In this document: positions 9,029 to 16,940 of the stretch, one piece after another
How the letters are laid out: every line of letters begins with the position of its first letter
Position numbering within the stretch: position 1 is the stretch's first letter
Assembly (NCBI RefSeq): GCF_014217625.1
Contig: NZ_CP043641.1
Coordinates: forward strand, 1,178,001 to 1,242,000
DNA: 64,000 nucleotides
From: Leifsonia shinshuensis
Lineage (GTDB): Bacteria; Actinomycetota; Actinomycetes; Actinomycetales; Microbacteriaceae
Reading direction: 5' to 3'
Program-made: the position numbers and the translations under genes
Notes under the pieces: model-generated
What the model was told of the DNA's origin: nothing
Database searches by the model: none
The model's input: only the letters and a program-made list of their open reading frames with translations

Positions 9029-9475
9029 CCGGCCGCCGCTCTCCCGCCCGTACCCGCCCGTCACGATGTCCGCGTAGCCGGGCACGATCACGTGCCCCAT
9101 CTCCACGACGAGCACGCGCGCGCCGAGCGCACGGACGGCGTCCACGACGGCGCGCTGCCAGGGGATCGCGCCCAGCCCCGCGCCCAGGACGATGACCGGC
9201 GCGCTCGTCGCCAGCACGGGCTCCGGCGGGTCGTTGCTGTCCACGTCGATGACGGGGTTGCGGGACCAGAGCACATCTTCGGGCGAGCCCGGGTCGGTCC
9301 AGGCCTCGGCCAGCGTGTACCAGCGCGGGACGCCCAGGCGCTCGTTGTCGAGGCTGGCCAGCCGGACCACCGTGCAGCGGGTCCGGAAGGCCGGGAGGGC
9401 CGCGCGGACGCCCGGCGCGAACCGGAAGCCGGTCAGGTCGGCCGGCGCTGTGCGGGTGTCCGCGACCAGGGTCAT
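8993..9475 (-). CDS. Small protein resembling a GH3 glycosidase C-terminal domain
   Basis: 160 aa. The start overlaps the stop of the ROK gene (TGATG), so it is translated with it. The segment APVIVLG..PWQRAVVDAVRALGARVLVVEMG..ADIVTGGYGRESGGRLVSLL resembles the end of actinobacterial GH3 beta-N-acetylglucosaminidases, which end in a VVVDMGWP...ADVATFGASR-like stretch. The catalytic barrel is absent, and the upstream DNA encodes the regulator instead. It may be a remnant of a lost glycosidase or an independent sugar-binding accessory domain. The family call is from recall of the pattern only. Confidence 0.55.
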   Translation of the reverse strand: MTLVADTRTAPADLTGFRFAPGVRAALPAFRTRCTVVRLASLDNERLGVPRWYTLAEAWTDPGSPEDVLWSRNPVIDVDSNDPPEPVLATSAPVIVLGAGLGAIPWQRAVVDAVRALGARVLVVEMGHVIVPGYADIVTGGYGRESGGRLVSLLCRGDAD

Positions 9476-10668
9476 CAGGAGACCCCGAGCTGCGCCGAGA
9501 GCACCATGACCACGCAGCCACGGAGGACGATATTGCGGCCCTGGCTGGTCATCCGGATGGTGACATCGGAGTGGAAGCCGGCCATCGTGCGGTTGCGGAG
9601 GGTCTCCCGCACCGCGTCGATGAGGGTGCCGGCGAGCAGTTCGTCCGGGCCGCTCAGGACCACCTCCGACAGGTTGAGGGCGCCGACGATCGGGGCGAGC
9701 GCGACGCCGAGGCGCTGGCCCGCCTGGCGCAGCACCGGTTCGACCGGGTCGCCGGCGAGCGCGGCGGCGGCCACCTTCGACTCCAGGCGCGGGACCGCGA
9801 GCCAGGCCTCCAGGCACTTCTCGCGGTCGTACGGGCCCTGGGCGCCGTCGTCGGTGCCGACCATCACCTGGCCGATCTCGCCCGCGGCGAAGCGGCTGCC
9901 GAAGACCAGCGCGCCCGCGACGAGGAGGCCGGAGCCGACGCCGTGACCGACCTTGACCAGCATCATGTCGCCCTGGGCGTCGGCGAAGCCGTGCTCGGCG
10001 AGCACCGCCACGTTGGCGTCGTTGGCGACGAAGACCGCGAGCCCGGTCCGCTCGGCGAGGCGCCGCTGCAGCGGCTCGTCGGTCCAGCCCAGGTTGGGCG
10101 CGGCCACCACGGTCCCCGTGGCGTCCACGATGCCGGGCGATCCGACGCCGACGCCGAGAATGGGCGCGGTCGCCGCGGCGACCAGCTCATCCACCAGCGC
10201 GAGCACTTTCGCCGTCGCCTCCTCGCCACGGCTGCCGGCCAGCTCGACCTCGGCCGAGCGGAGCACCGCGCCGTCGATGTCGAGCACCGCGCCGCGGAAG
10301 ACCGCGTGCTCGCTGAGGTCGACGCCCACGATCTGGGTGGCGGCGCGGTTCACGTCGAGCAGCACGGCCGGCTTGCCCGGACGGGCGTCGTCACGCTGGC
10401 CGAGCTCGACCACGAGACCCTCGGCGATCAGCTCGCCGACCAGGTCGGAGATGGTGACGCGCGTGAGGCCCGTCTCCCTCGCCAGGTCGGCGCGGCTGGC
10501 CCGGCCGGAGCGGTAGAGCGACTGCAGCACGAGCGACCGGTTGTGGTTGCGGGCATGCTCGGGAAGGACCTTCGTGCGGGGACGCAGGGCACGGCCCGGG
10601 ACCATCGCACCGTCGACGCCGACCGGTCGGCGATCGGGGACGGGACGCCGCGCTTCATCGATGAGCAT
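9475..10668 (-). CDS. ROK-family transcriptional regulator lacking the usual zinc motif
   Basis: 397 aa from the ATG at 10668; a TTG at 10689 would add seven residues, and a start at 10605 is possible. The winged helix is at about 45-95 (SRADLARETGLTRVTISDLVGELIAEGLVV). The ROK domain has a GVGSPGIVDATGTV phosphate-loop region and FAAGEIGQVMVG. Where ROK proteins carry CxCGxxGC, this one reads GPYDREKCLEAW, so the zinc site is missing. It likely controls itself: a TTAGTAAAG sequence lies right at its start and another about 90 bp upstream. The coupled GH3-like gene hints at an amino-sugar ligand, but that is inference. Confidence 0.8.
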   Translation of the reverse strand: MLIDEARRPVPDRRPVGVDGAMVPGRALRPRTKVLPEHARNHNRSLVLQSLYRSGRASRADLARETGLTRVTISDLVGELIAEGLVVELGQRDDARPGKPAVLLDVNRAATQIVGVDLSEHAVFRGAVLDIDGAVLRSAEVELAGSRGEEATAKVLALVDELVAAATAPILGVGVGSPGIVDATGTVVAAPNLGWTDEPLQRRLAERTGLAVFVANDANVAVLAEHGFADAQGDMMLVKVGHGVGSGLLVAGALVFGSRFAAGEIGQVMVGTDDGAQGPYDREKCLEAWLAVPRLESKVAAAALAGDPVEPVLRQAGQRLGVALAPIVGALNLSEVVLSGPDELLAGTLIDAVRETLRNRTMAGFHSDVTIRMTSQGRNIVLRGCVVMVLSAQLGVS

Positions 10669-10673
10669 GTTTG

Positions 10674-10771
10674 TTAGTAAAGTAGACAATCAAAGTCTGC
10701 GCAAGGGTTCCGCGCTGAAATAACGGCAATGCTTCGAACATCCGCAGGCCGCACGCGCGAACTTAGTAAAG
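10674..10771. promoter_or_regulatory. Paired TTAGTAAAG direct repeats, candidate ROK operators
   Basis: Identical 9-mers at 10674-10682 and 10763-10771, 89 bp apart, lie upstream of the ROK gene. The A/T-rich words stand out in this DNA and resemble half-sites bound by XylR/ROK repressors. The first copy touches the start codon region, suggesting autorepression. Confidence 0.4.
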
Positions 10772-10781
10772 CGCCTGAACA

Positions 10782-10825
10782 TACGCGAACGACCCGCACC
10801 CTGGTGGATGCGGGTCGTTCGCGTA
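10782..10825 (-). terminator. Terminator hairpin of the UPF0182 gene
   Basis: A 17-bp perfect stem (tacgcgaacgacccgca paired with its complement) with a 10-nt loop, 13 bp after the stop of the minus-strand UPF0182 gene. No strong T-tract, as is common in actinobacteria. Confidence 0.7.
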
Positions 10826-10837
10826 CAGCGCCGTGGG

Positions 10838-13810
10838 CTACTTCGACGGGGTCGGAGTCGGCGTCGGGGCCGGCGTTGTGACCGTACCGGTGCCGCCCTC
10901 GGCCGCCAACGCCTGCTGCAGCGCCTGCTGCAGCCGCGCGTCCGCGGCGCCGTAGGCGGCCCAGTCGCCGGCCTTCAGCGCGGCCTGGCGGTCCGCCAGC
11001 GCCTGCTTCGCCTGCTGGAGCGCCTGCTGCAGCGCGGCGTTGTTCGCGCTGCCGCTCGACCCGGAGCCGGTGCCCGAGCCGGAGCCCGTTCCGCTCGACC
11101 CGCCGCCCGACGAACCACCGCCACCGGTCGACGGGATGTTGTTGTCGCCGGCGCTCGCTCCCGAGTCGCCGCCGAACAGCGAGTCCAGCGCCTGGTCGAG
11201 GGTGTCCTCGAACGCGATCTTGTCACCGAAGGCGACGAGCACCTTCTGGAGGATCGGATAGCTGGTCTCCCCCGTCGACTTCACGTAGACCGGCTGGACG
11301 TACAGCAGACCGCCGCCGACCGGCAAGGTCAGCAGGTTGCCGTTGATCACGTCGGTCTTGCCCTGCCTCAGCAGGTTGAGCTCTTGCGAGACGGTCGGGT
11401 CGGAGTTGAAGTTGTTCTGCACCTGACCCGGCCCGGGTATGGTGTCGCTCGATGGCAACGACAGGAGCCTGAGTTTGCCGTAGCCGGACGACACCTTCCC
11501 CTTGGTGGAGCCCGCGTCCGCGTCGACCGCCAGATAGCCCTTCAGGATCGAGCGACTGGAATCGCTGGCGGCCTGCGGTATGAACGTCGTGTAGAGCGAG
11601 AACGACGGGGTGTCCTGCCCCGGCATCTGCATCGTCAGGTAGTACGGCGGCTGCAGTGTCGGGTCCGACGGCGACGAGGTGGGGTCGTTCGGCGTCGTCC
11701 AGGCGTCGTCGCGCGAGTAGAACGAGCCGGCGTCGGTCACGTGGTACTGGCCGAGCACCGAGCGCTGCACCTTGAACAGGTCCGACGGGTAGCGCACGTG
11801 GCTGAGCAGCTGGGCGCTCATGTCGCTGACCGGCTTGACCGTGGTCGGGAAGATCTTCTCCCAGGTCTTCAGCACCGGGTCGCTGGCGTCCCACGCGTAG
11901 AGCTGCACGGAGCCGTCGTAGGCGTCGACCGTGGCCTTGACCGAGTTGCGGATGTAGTTGATGTCGTCGAAGGCGTAGGCCGGCTTCGGCGTCTCGGTGT
12001 CCGCGATGGCGTCGCTCAGGCTGCCGACGTGCGAGTACGGGTACTGGTCGCTCGTCGTGTACCCGTCGATGACCCACTTGATCCGGCCGTCGATCACGGC
12101 CGGGTAGGCCTGCGAGTCGAGGGTCAGGTACGGGGCGACCTTCTGGACGCGCTTGATCGGGTCGCGGTCGTACAGGATCTGGGAGTCGCTGTTGACGGCG
12201 TCGGAGAGCACGATCTGCTCGTCCTGGAACTTGAGCGCGTAGACCAGCCGCTTGAACACGTTGTCGAGCTTCGGCCCGCCGTTGCCGCTGAACGTCGTGT
12301 AGGTCTGCTGCGCGTTGTCGCTGCCGCCGGGGTAGTCGAGCTCGACCGACTTGGAGCCCTTGGGAGCGCCGACGATGGAGTACGTCGGCGACTGCTGCCC
12401 GAAGTAGACGCGCGGCTCGTACTGGCCGAGCGTGCCGGTGCTGGGGATGCCGGACTCCATGAACACGGGCTGGCCGTCGCTGGAGCGCTGGTTGCCGTAG
12501 GCGGCGACCATCCCGTAGCCGTGCGTATAGACGATGGTGTCGTTGAACCAGCTGCGGCTGGTGAGGCCGGACTGGTTGAGCTCGCGCACCGAGACCACGG
12601 CGTCCTGCTCGTTGCCGTTGATCTGGTAGCGGTCGACGTTGAGGTTGCGCGGGAAGGCGTAGTACTGCCGGAACTGCTGCAGCTGCTGGAACGACGGGCT
12701 GATGACCGCAGGGTCCATGATGCGGATCTGCGCGGTGGTCTGGGCGTCCTGCCGCAGCGCGCCGGCCTGCGCGTTGGTCGTGGCGTCGTACGGTATGACG
12801 TCGATGTTGCTCAGCCCGTAGGCGTCGCGGGTGGCGTCGATCGAGCGCTGGATGTACGGCGTCTCCAGCGTCTTCTGGCTGGGGTCGACCTGGAAGCGCT
12901 GCACGATCCACGGGTAGATCGCGCCGACCACGAGAGCCGCGACGATGAGCAGCGCCGTGCCGACGAGCGGGAAGCGCCAGCGCCCGATGAACGCGGTCGC
13001 GAAGAACATGAGGGCGACGAGCACCGCGATCCCCGCGAGCACGGCACGGGCGGGGATGGTCGCGTTGACGTCGGTGTACGCGGCGCCGTTGACCATGTCG
13101 TTGACGTTCGAGTCGGTGACCGCGGCGTAGCGGTCGAGCCAGATGCTGATGCCCTGCAGGAGCAGGTAGAGGCCCGCGATGACCGAGATCTGCACGCGCG
13201 CGGCCTTCGAGATCCGCACCTCCCGGCCGCTGACCCGGAGGGAGCCGTACAGGTAGCAGGTGGCCAGGGTCGCGAGCAGCGCGATGAGCACCACGGCCGA
13301 GGCGAAGCCCACTGCGCTGCGGTAGAACGGCAGCGCGAACAGGTAGAAGCCGATGTCGAGGTGGAACAGCGGGTCGGTCTTGCCGTACGACGTGCCGTTC
13401 AGCCACATCGCGGCGGCCTGCCAGCGGCTGGCCGCCGAGACGCCGGCGAAGATGCCGAAGACGATCGGGATGCCGTACATCGCGAGCCGGCGCAGCGGCT
13501 CGATGACCTGCTGGTAGCGGTCGAGCTGGGTGTTGAGCTTCGCGTAGACCGGGCGCAGCCGGTAAGCGAGCTGGATGCAGAGCCAGAGCGGGACGGCCAT
13601 CGCGAAGAACCCGATGAAGAACATCGCCGCGCCCGCGAACCACTGCGTGGTCAGGACGTTGAGGAACCCGAGCTGCTGGTACCAGAGAATGTCGGCATAC
13701 AGTCCGGCGAAGACGAAGAACAGGATCACCAGCGCCACGACCACCCCGAGTGTGATCCAGATGGCGGCCCGGCGACGTCCAGGGGGTCGAACTGCGGCGG
13801 TTGAACTCAC
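10838..13810 (-). CDS. UPF0182 family integral membrane protein
   Basis: 990 aa, GTG start with a purine-rich AAGAGGG upstream. Seven hydrophobic segments fill the first 310 residues (first one AAIWITLGVVVALVILFFVF at about 15-34, followed by ADILWYQQLGFLNVL). A large extracytoplasmic domain and a Ser/Gly/Thr-rich, Ala/Gln-rich tail ending in Thr-Pro repeats follow. This is the COG1615/UPF0182 layout found across actinobacteria; the molecular function is unknown. It is followed by the PDZ protease gene on the same strand, the same pair as Rv3193c/Rv3194c. Confidence 0.9.
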   Translation of the reverse strand: MSSTAAVRPPGRRRAAIWITLGVVVALVILFFVFAGLYADILWYQQLGFLNVLTTQWFAGAAMFFIGFFAMAVPLWLCIQLAYRLRPVYAKLNTQLDRYQQVIEPLRRLAMYGIPIVFGIFAGVSAASRWQAAAMWLNGTSYGKTDPLFHLDIGFYLFALPFYRSAVGFASAVVLIALLATLATCYLYGSLRVSGREVRISKAARVQISVIAGLYLLLQGISIWLDRYAAVTDSNVNDMVNGAAYTDVNATIPARAVLAGIAVLVALMFFATAFIGRWRFPLVGTALLIVAALVVGAIYPWIVQRFQVDPSQKTLETPYIQRSIDATRDAYGLSNIDVIPYDATTNAQAGALRQDAQTTAQIRIMDPAVISPSFQQLQQFRQYYAFPRNLNVDRYQINGNEQDAVVSVRELNQSGLTSRSWFNDTIVYTHGYGMVAAYGNQRSSDGQPVFMESGIPSTGTLGQYEPRVYFGQQSPTYSIVGAPKGSKSVELDYPGGSDNAQQTYTTFSGNGGPKLDNVFKRLVYALKFQDEQIVLSDAVNSDSQILYDRDPIKRVQKVAPYLTLDSQAYPAVIDGRIKWVIDGYTTSDQYPYSHVGSLSDAIADTETPKPAYAFDDINYIRNSVKATVDAYDGSVQLYAWDASDPVLKTWEKIFPTTVKPVSDMSAQLLSHVRYPSDLFKVQRSVLGQYHVTDAGSFYSRDDAWTTPNDPTSSPSDPTLQPPYYLTMQMPGQDTPSFSLYTTFIPQAASDSSRSILKGYLAVDADAGSTKGKVSSGYGKLRLLSLPSSDTIPGPGQVQNNFNSDPTVSQELNLLRQGKTDVINGNLLTLPVGGGLLYVQPVYVKSTGETSYPILQKVLVAFGDKIAFEDTLDQALDSLFGGDSGASAGDNNIPSTGGGGSSGGGSSGTGSGSGTGSGSSGSANNAALQQALQQAKQALADRQAALKAGDWAAYGAADARLQQALQQALAAEGGTGTVTTPAPTPTPTPSK

Positions 13811-13851
13811 GTGTGGGCCCTCTTGCTCCTCGTGGGGTGACTCAGAGATCC

Positions 13852-13857
13852 ATCCTA
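13852..13857 (-). promoter_or_regulatory. Candidate -10 element for the UPF0182 gene
   Basis: TAGGAT on the minus strand, about 41 nt before the GTG at 13810, in the gap to the protease gene. Confidence 0.35.
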
Positions 13858-13950
13858 GGCGGGCGTCGCTTGGAGAATGCTGCGGCCCGGCGGTGAAGAC
13901 GACGCACGCCGGCCGAGCGCGGGATCGACGTCAGCGCACCCGCTGCGGCG

Positions 13951-15090
13951 TCAGCCGGCCGGGCAGGTCGGCAGCTTCGCGGTGCTGGCGCCGCTGCGGA
14001 CCGCATCCAGCACGGCGAGCGAGTCCTTCAGCGTCTTGACCGCGAACACGTGCAGCCCGGCGGGGATGTGGCCCGTGACCTCGTCGCAGTTCGACGCCGG
14101 CGCGAGGAAGTAGCTCGCTCCGCCGGTGTCGCGCGCGGCGTACATCTTCTGCCGGATCCCGCCGATCGCCCCGACCGTGCCGACGTTGTCGATCGTGCCG
14201 GTCCCCGCGACCTTCTTGCCGCCGTTGAGCTTGTCCGGGGTCAGCTTGTCGATGATCCCGAGCGCGAACATCTGCCCGGCGCTCGGGCCGCCCACGTTGT
14301 TGAGCTGGATGTTGACGTCGAACGGGAAGGTGTAGTCCATCCCCGCGCCGATCCCGAGGACGACCTGGCCCTGCGTCTCGGTCGGGGTGATCGACACGGT
14401 GGAGGCGGCGCCCGCGCGCACGATCCCGATCTCGGCCGGCCTCCCCGTCCCGTTGGCGTTGACCGCCTTGCGGAGCGCGGCGACGCTCTGGATGGTCTCG
14501 CCGTTCACACTGGTGATCTCGTCGCCGGTCTTCAGCACCTTCGACGCCGGGGTGTCCGGGATGAGCTGCTTGACCGCGACGGCCTGCGGGAAGTGGTAGC
14601 CGAGCTGGTTGAGCGCCGCGGCGATCGCGTCCTGCTGCGAGTCGACCATGAGGGCGGCGTTCGCGGCGTTGGACTGCTCCGTGGTCGTCCCCGGCGGGAA
14701 GACGTCGTCGATCGGCTGCACCGCGCGGCTCGGGTCGAACCAGGCCTGGATGATGTTCAGCCAGCTCGGGCGCTGATCGGGGTTGCCCACCACCGAGACG
14801 GTGAGGAGGTCGAGGGAGCCCGCGGTCGGGTAGGTGGTCTGGCTCGGGATGCTGATGAGCGGCTTCGCGCCTCCCGTCGGCGCCGATCCGACGGCCTGGT
14901 CGGTGCCGAGCGTGTTGAAGACGGGTCCGGGCTGCTCGATCACGAACGGCGCGGGAGCGAGCGCGAGGACCAGCGCGAGCGCGACGGCGACGGCGATCGA
15001 CACCCAGCCGACGATCGTCCTGCGCGAGGGCGCGACCCGCTCGCGGTCGGGCTGCGGCGCGGGCCGGTCGTCGTCGGTGAACAGGGTCAC
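13951..15090 (-). CDS. YlbL-like membrane PDZ/Lon-type serine protease
   Basis: About 379 aa if begun at the GTG at 15090 (AAGGGAC upstream); ATG at 15108 or GTG at 15174 are alternatives. One N-terminal membrane segment (TIVGWVSIAVAVALALVLALAP) precedes an extracytoplasmic region, a PDZ domain (ASKVLKTGDEITSVNGETI) and a Lon-type S16 domain. The catalytic Ser lies in GGPSAGQMFALGI and the Lys in GGIRQKMYAA. Relatives such as Bacillus YlbL and Rv3194c are cell-surface proteases. It is divergent from the DUF2342 gene, as in mycobacteria. Confidence 0.9.
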   Translation of the reverse strand: MTLFTDDDRPAPQPDRERVAPSRRTIVGWVSIAVAVALALVLALAPAPFVIEQPGPVFNTLGTDQAVGSAPTGGAKPLISIPSQTTYPTAGSLDLLTVSVVGNPDQRPSWLNIIQAWFDPSRAVQPIDDVFPPGTTTEQSNAANAALMVDSQQDAIAAALNQLGYHFPQAVAVKQLIPDTPASKVLKTGDEITSVNGETIQSVAALRKAVNANGTGRPAEIGIVRAGAASTVSITPTETQGQVVLGIGAGMDYTFPFDVNIQLNNVGGPSAGQMFALGIIDKLTPDKLNGGKKVAGTGTIDNVGTVGAIGGIRQKMYAARDTGGASYFLAPASNCDEVTGHIPAGLHVFAVKTLKDSLAVLDAVRSGASTAKLPTCPAG

Positions 15091-15220
15091 GCGCTGTCCC
15101 TTCGTCATGTTCGCCACGGGCGCACAGCCCACGGCACCGCCCGAGCCGATTCTCACCCGGCTCGCGGTGATCACGGGCTAGCGTAGATGCCAAGCCTGGA
15201 AAGGCCGTAATCGCACGGTA

Positions 15221-15274
15221 CGAAACCAGTCGAGACGCCGAAACCAATCGAGACGCCGAAACCACGAGAGACGA
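15221..15274 (+). repeat. Three tandem 18-bp repeats in the DUF2342 leader
   Basis: Units cgaaaccagtcgagacgc (15221-15238), cgaaaccaatcgagacgc (15239-15256) and cgaaaccacgagagacga (15257-15274) run head to tail and end just before the AAGGA ribosome site of the next gene. The first two differ at one base. They may be a regulatory array or a slippage product. Confidence 0.8.
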
Positions 15275-15284
15275 AGGACGCGCC

Positions 15285-16613
15285 ATGGCCGACGATCCGA
15301 AGGAACCGGACGACGAGTTCCGGGACATGCTGCGGGAGTTCCTGTCCGGCGACTCCTCCATCGATCCGAGCCAGCTCGCGGGGGCCGCGGGCCTGCCCAA
15401 CGATCCGGCCGCCATCCAGCAGCTCCTCGCGCAGCTGCAGAACGCCATGATGAACCCCGGCGGCGGCATCAACTGGGATGTGGCGTCGCAGCAGGCGCGC
15501 ACCCTCGCGTCCGAGGGCGCCCACGCGGTCACCCCGGCCGAGCGCTCGGCGCTCGACCAGGCCTTCCACGTCGCCGCGCTGTGGCTCGACGAGGCGACCA
15601 CCGTCAACGGGCTGTCGACGCAGCCCGAGCTGATCGGCCGCGCCGAGTGGGCGCGGCAGACGATGCCGCTCTGGACCCAGCTCGCCGAGCCGGTCGCGCT
15701 CAGCATCTCGGACGCGCTCACCCGCGTTCTCACCGAGCAGGCGCCGGAGGAGATGCAGGGCATGATCCAGAACGCCGGCCAGGTGATGCGCTCGGTCGGC
15801 GGCGCGCTCTTCGCCATGCAGCTCGGCCAGGTGGTCGGGCAGCTCGCGAAGGAGGTCGTTTCCGGCGGCGACATCGGCATCCCGCTGCTCGCCGACGGCA
15901 CCGCGGCGCTCATCCCGCAGAACGTGGCCGAGTTCGGCGACGGGCTCGACATCCCCACCGACCAGGTGCAGCTCTACCTCGCGGTGCGCGAGCTCGCGCA
16001 CGCGCGGCTGTTCCGGCACGCGAAGTGGCTGCGCCTGCAGCTCATCACCCAGATCACGGCGTTCGCGCGCGGCATCACGATCGACACCGACCGGCTGGAG
16101 TCGCTCGCCGAGAGCTTCGACCCGTCCAACCCGGAGGAGCTGCGCGAGGCGATGGTCTCCGGCGCGCTCATCCCGCCGAAGACCGAGGAGCAGCAGGAGG
16201 CCCTCGGCCGCCTGGAGACCGTGCTCGCGCTGGTCGAGGGCTGGGTCGACGTGGTCACCGCCGGCGCCACCCGGCTGCTGCCGAAGGCCGACGCGATCGC
16301 CGAGACGGTCCGCCGGCGGCGCGCGGCGGGCGGCCCGGCGGAGTCCGCCTTCGCGACGCTGGTCGGCCTCGAGCTGCGCCCGCGCCGCCTCCGCGACGCT
16401 GCCGCCATGTGGCAGGCCGTGACCGACGCGGTCGGGCAGGAGGCCCGCGACCGGCTGTGGTCGCACCCCGACCTGCTCCCGCAGGCGGCGGACCTCGACG
16501 ACCCGTCCCGGCTGGTCGCCCGGCTCACCGCGGCGGCCACCGGCCAGGAGCCGGAGCGCGACGAACTGGACCAGGCGATCGAGGACCTGCTGCGCGGCGA
16601 CGGCAACGCGTAG
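15285..16613 (+). CDS. Zincin-like DUF2342 family protein
   Basis: 442 aa, ATG preceded by GAAGGACGCGCC. It has the actinobacterial DUF2342/Zincin_2 pattern: an acidic N-terminus, then a region around residue 225 with QLYLAVRELAHARLFRH, and later LVEGWVDVVT, which acts as the second half of the metal-site motif. The canonical HExxH is here RELAH, as usual for this family, so hydrolase activity is uncertain. It matches Rv3195 in position between the PDZ protease and the cyclodehydratase-like gene. Confidence 0.85.
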   Translation: MADDPKEPDDEFRDMLREFLSGDSSIDPSQLAGAAGLPNDPAAIQQLLAQLQNAMMNPGGGINWDVASQQARTLASEGAHAVTPAERSALDQAFHVAALWLDEATTVNGLSTQPELIGRAEWARQTMPLWTQLAEPVALSISDALTRVLTEQAPEEMQGMIQNAGQVMRSVGGALFAMQLGQVVGQLAKEVVSGGDIGIPLLADGTAALIPQNVAEFGDGLDIPTDQVQLYLAVRELAHARLFRHAKWLRLQLITQITAFARGITIDTDRLESLAESFDPSNPEELREAMVSGALIPPKTEEQQEALGRLETVLALVEGWVDVVTAGATRLLPKADAIAETVRRRRAAGGPAESAFATLVGLELRPRRLRDAAAMWQAVTDAVGQEARDRLWSHPDLLPQAADLDDPSRLVARLTAAATGQEPERDELDQAIEDLLRGDGNA

Positions 16614-16614
16614 C

Positions 16615-16835
16615 CAACGGAGGAGTCTCCACCCGCCACACCCCCTCACAACAGCTACCGGAGGAGATCGGCTCCCACCCCACCCCGATCTCCTCCGCTG
16701 CCCGCACCCGCCCCTCGCCACCGACCCCCGGCGCCCCACCGACCGCCGCCAACGGAGGACATCCCACCGCCCAGCGCCCCGATCTCCTCCGGTAGCTGCC
16801 ACCACCCGGCGTGTTGGCGCCGATCTCCTCCGCTG
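16615..16835. repeat. Intergenic cluster of CGGAGGAGATCGG-type repeats
   Basis: The 327-bp gap before the cyclodehydratase-like gene holds alternating copies of CAACGGAGGA (16615, 16750) and CCGATCTCCTCCG (16685-16697, 16779-16791, 16820-16832), plus the inverse copy CGGAGGAGATCGG at 16659-16671. The 19-bp word agctaccggaggagatcgg (16653-16671) is exactly complementary to 16779-16797. Large hairpins are possible. The same words recur at 28915-29046. No gene was seen here. Confidence 0.8.
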
Positions 16836-16865
16836 CCCGCATGGACCCCATGCGTGCGGCGGGGG

Positions 16866-16903
16866 TGTGGATGACGGGCGAGGCGCGCGGGAGCTGTGGA
16901 TAA
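16866..16903 (-). promoter_or_regulatory. Pair of DnaA-box-like sites
   Basis: Read on the minus strand, TTATCCACA (16895-16903) is a perfect DnaA box and TCATCCACA (16866-16874) differs at one base; they are 29 bp apart in the same orientation, between the repeat cluster and the next gene. Confidence 0.4.
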
Positions 16904-16940
16904 CCCGTTTCGGGTGGTTCCGGCGGGTCAGGATGGCGGG

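Noticed and set aside
10808..13804. 998-codon plus-strand open frame opposite the UPF0182 gene
   Set aside because: Composition is a reverse-complement shadow; the minus frame has membrane segments and a terminator.
16615..16835. Repeat cluster considered as a CRISPR array
   Set aside because: Repeats are short, alternate in orientation and are unevenly spaced; no cas genes are present.
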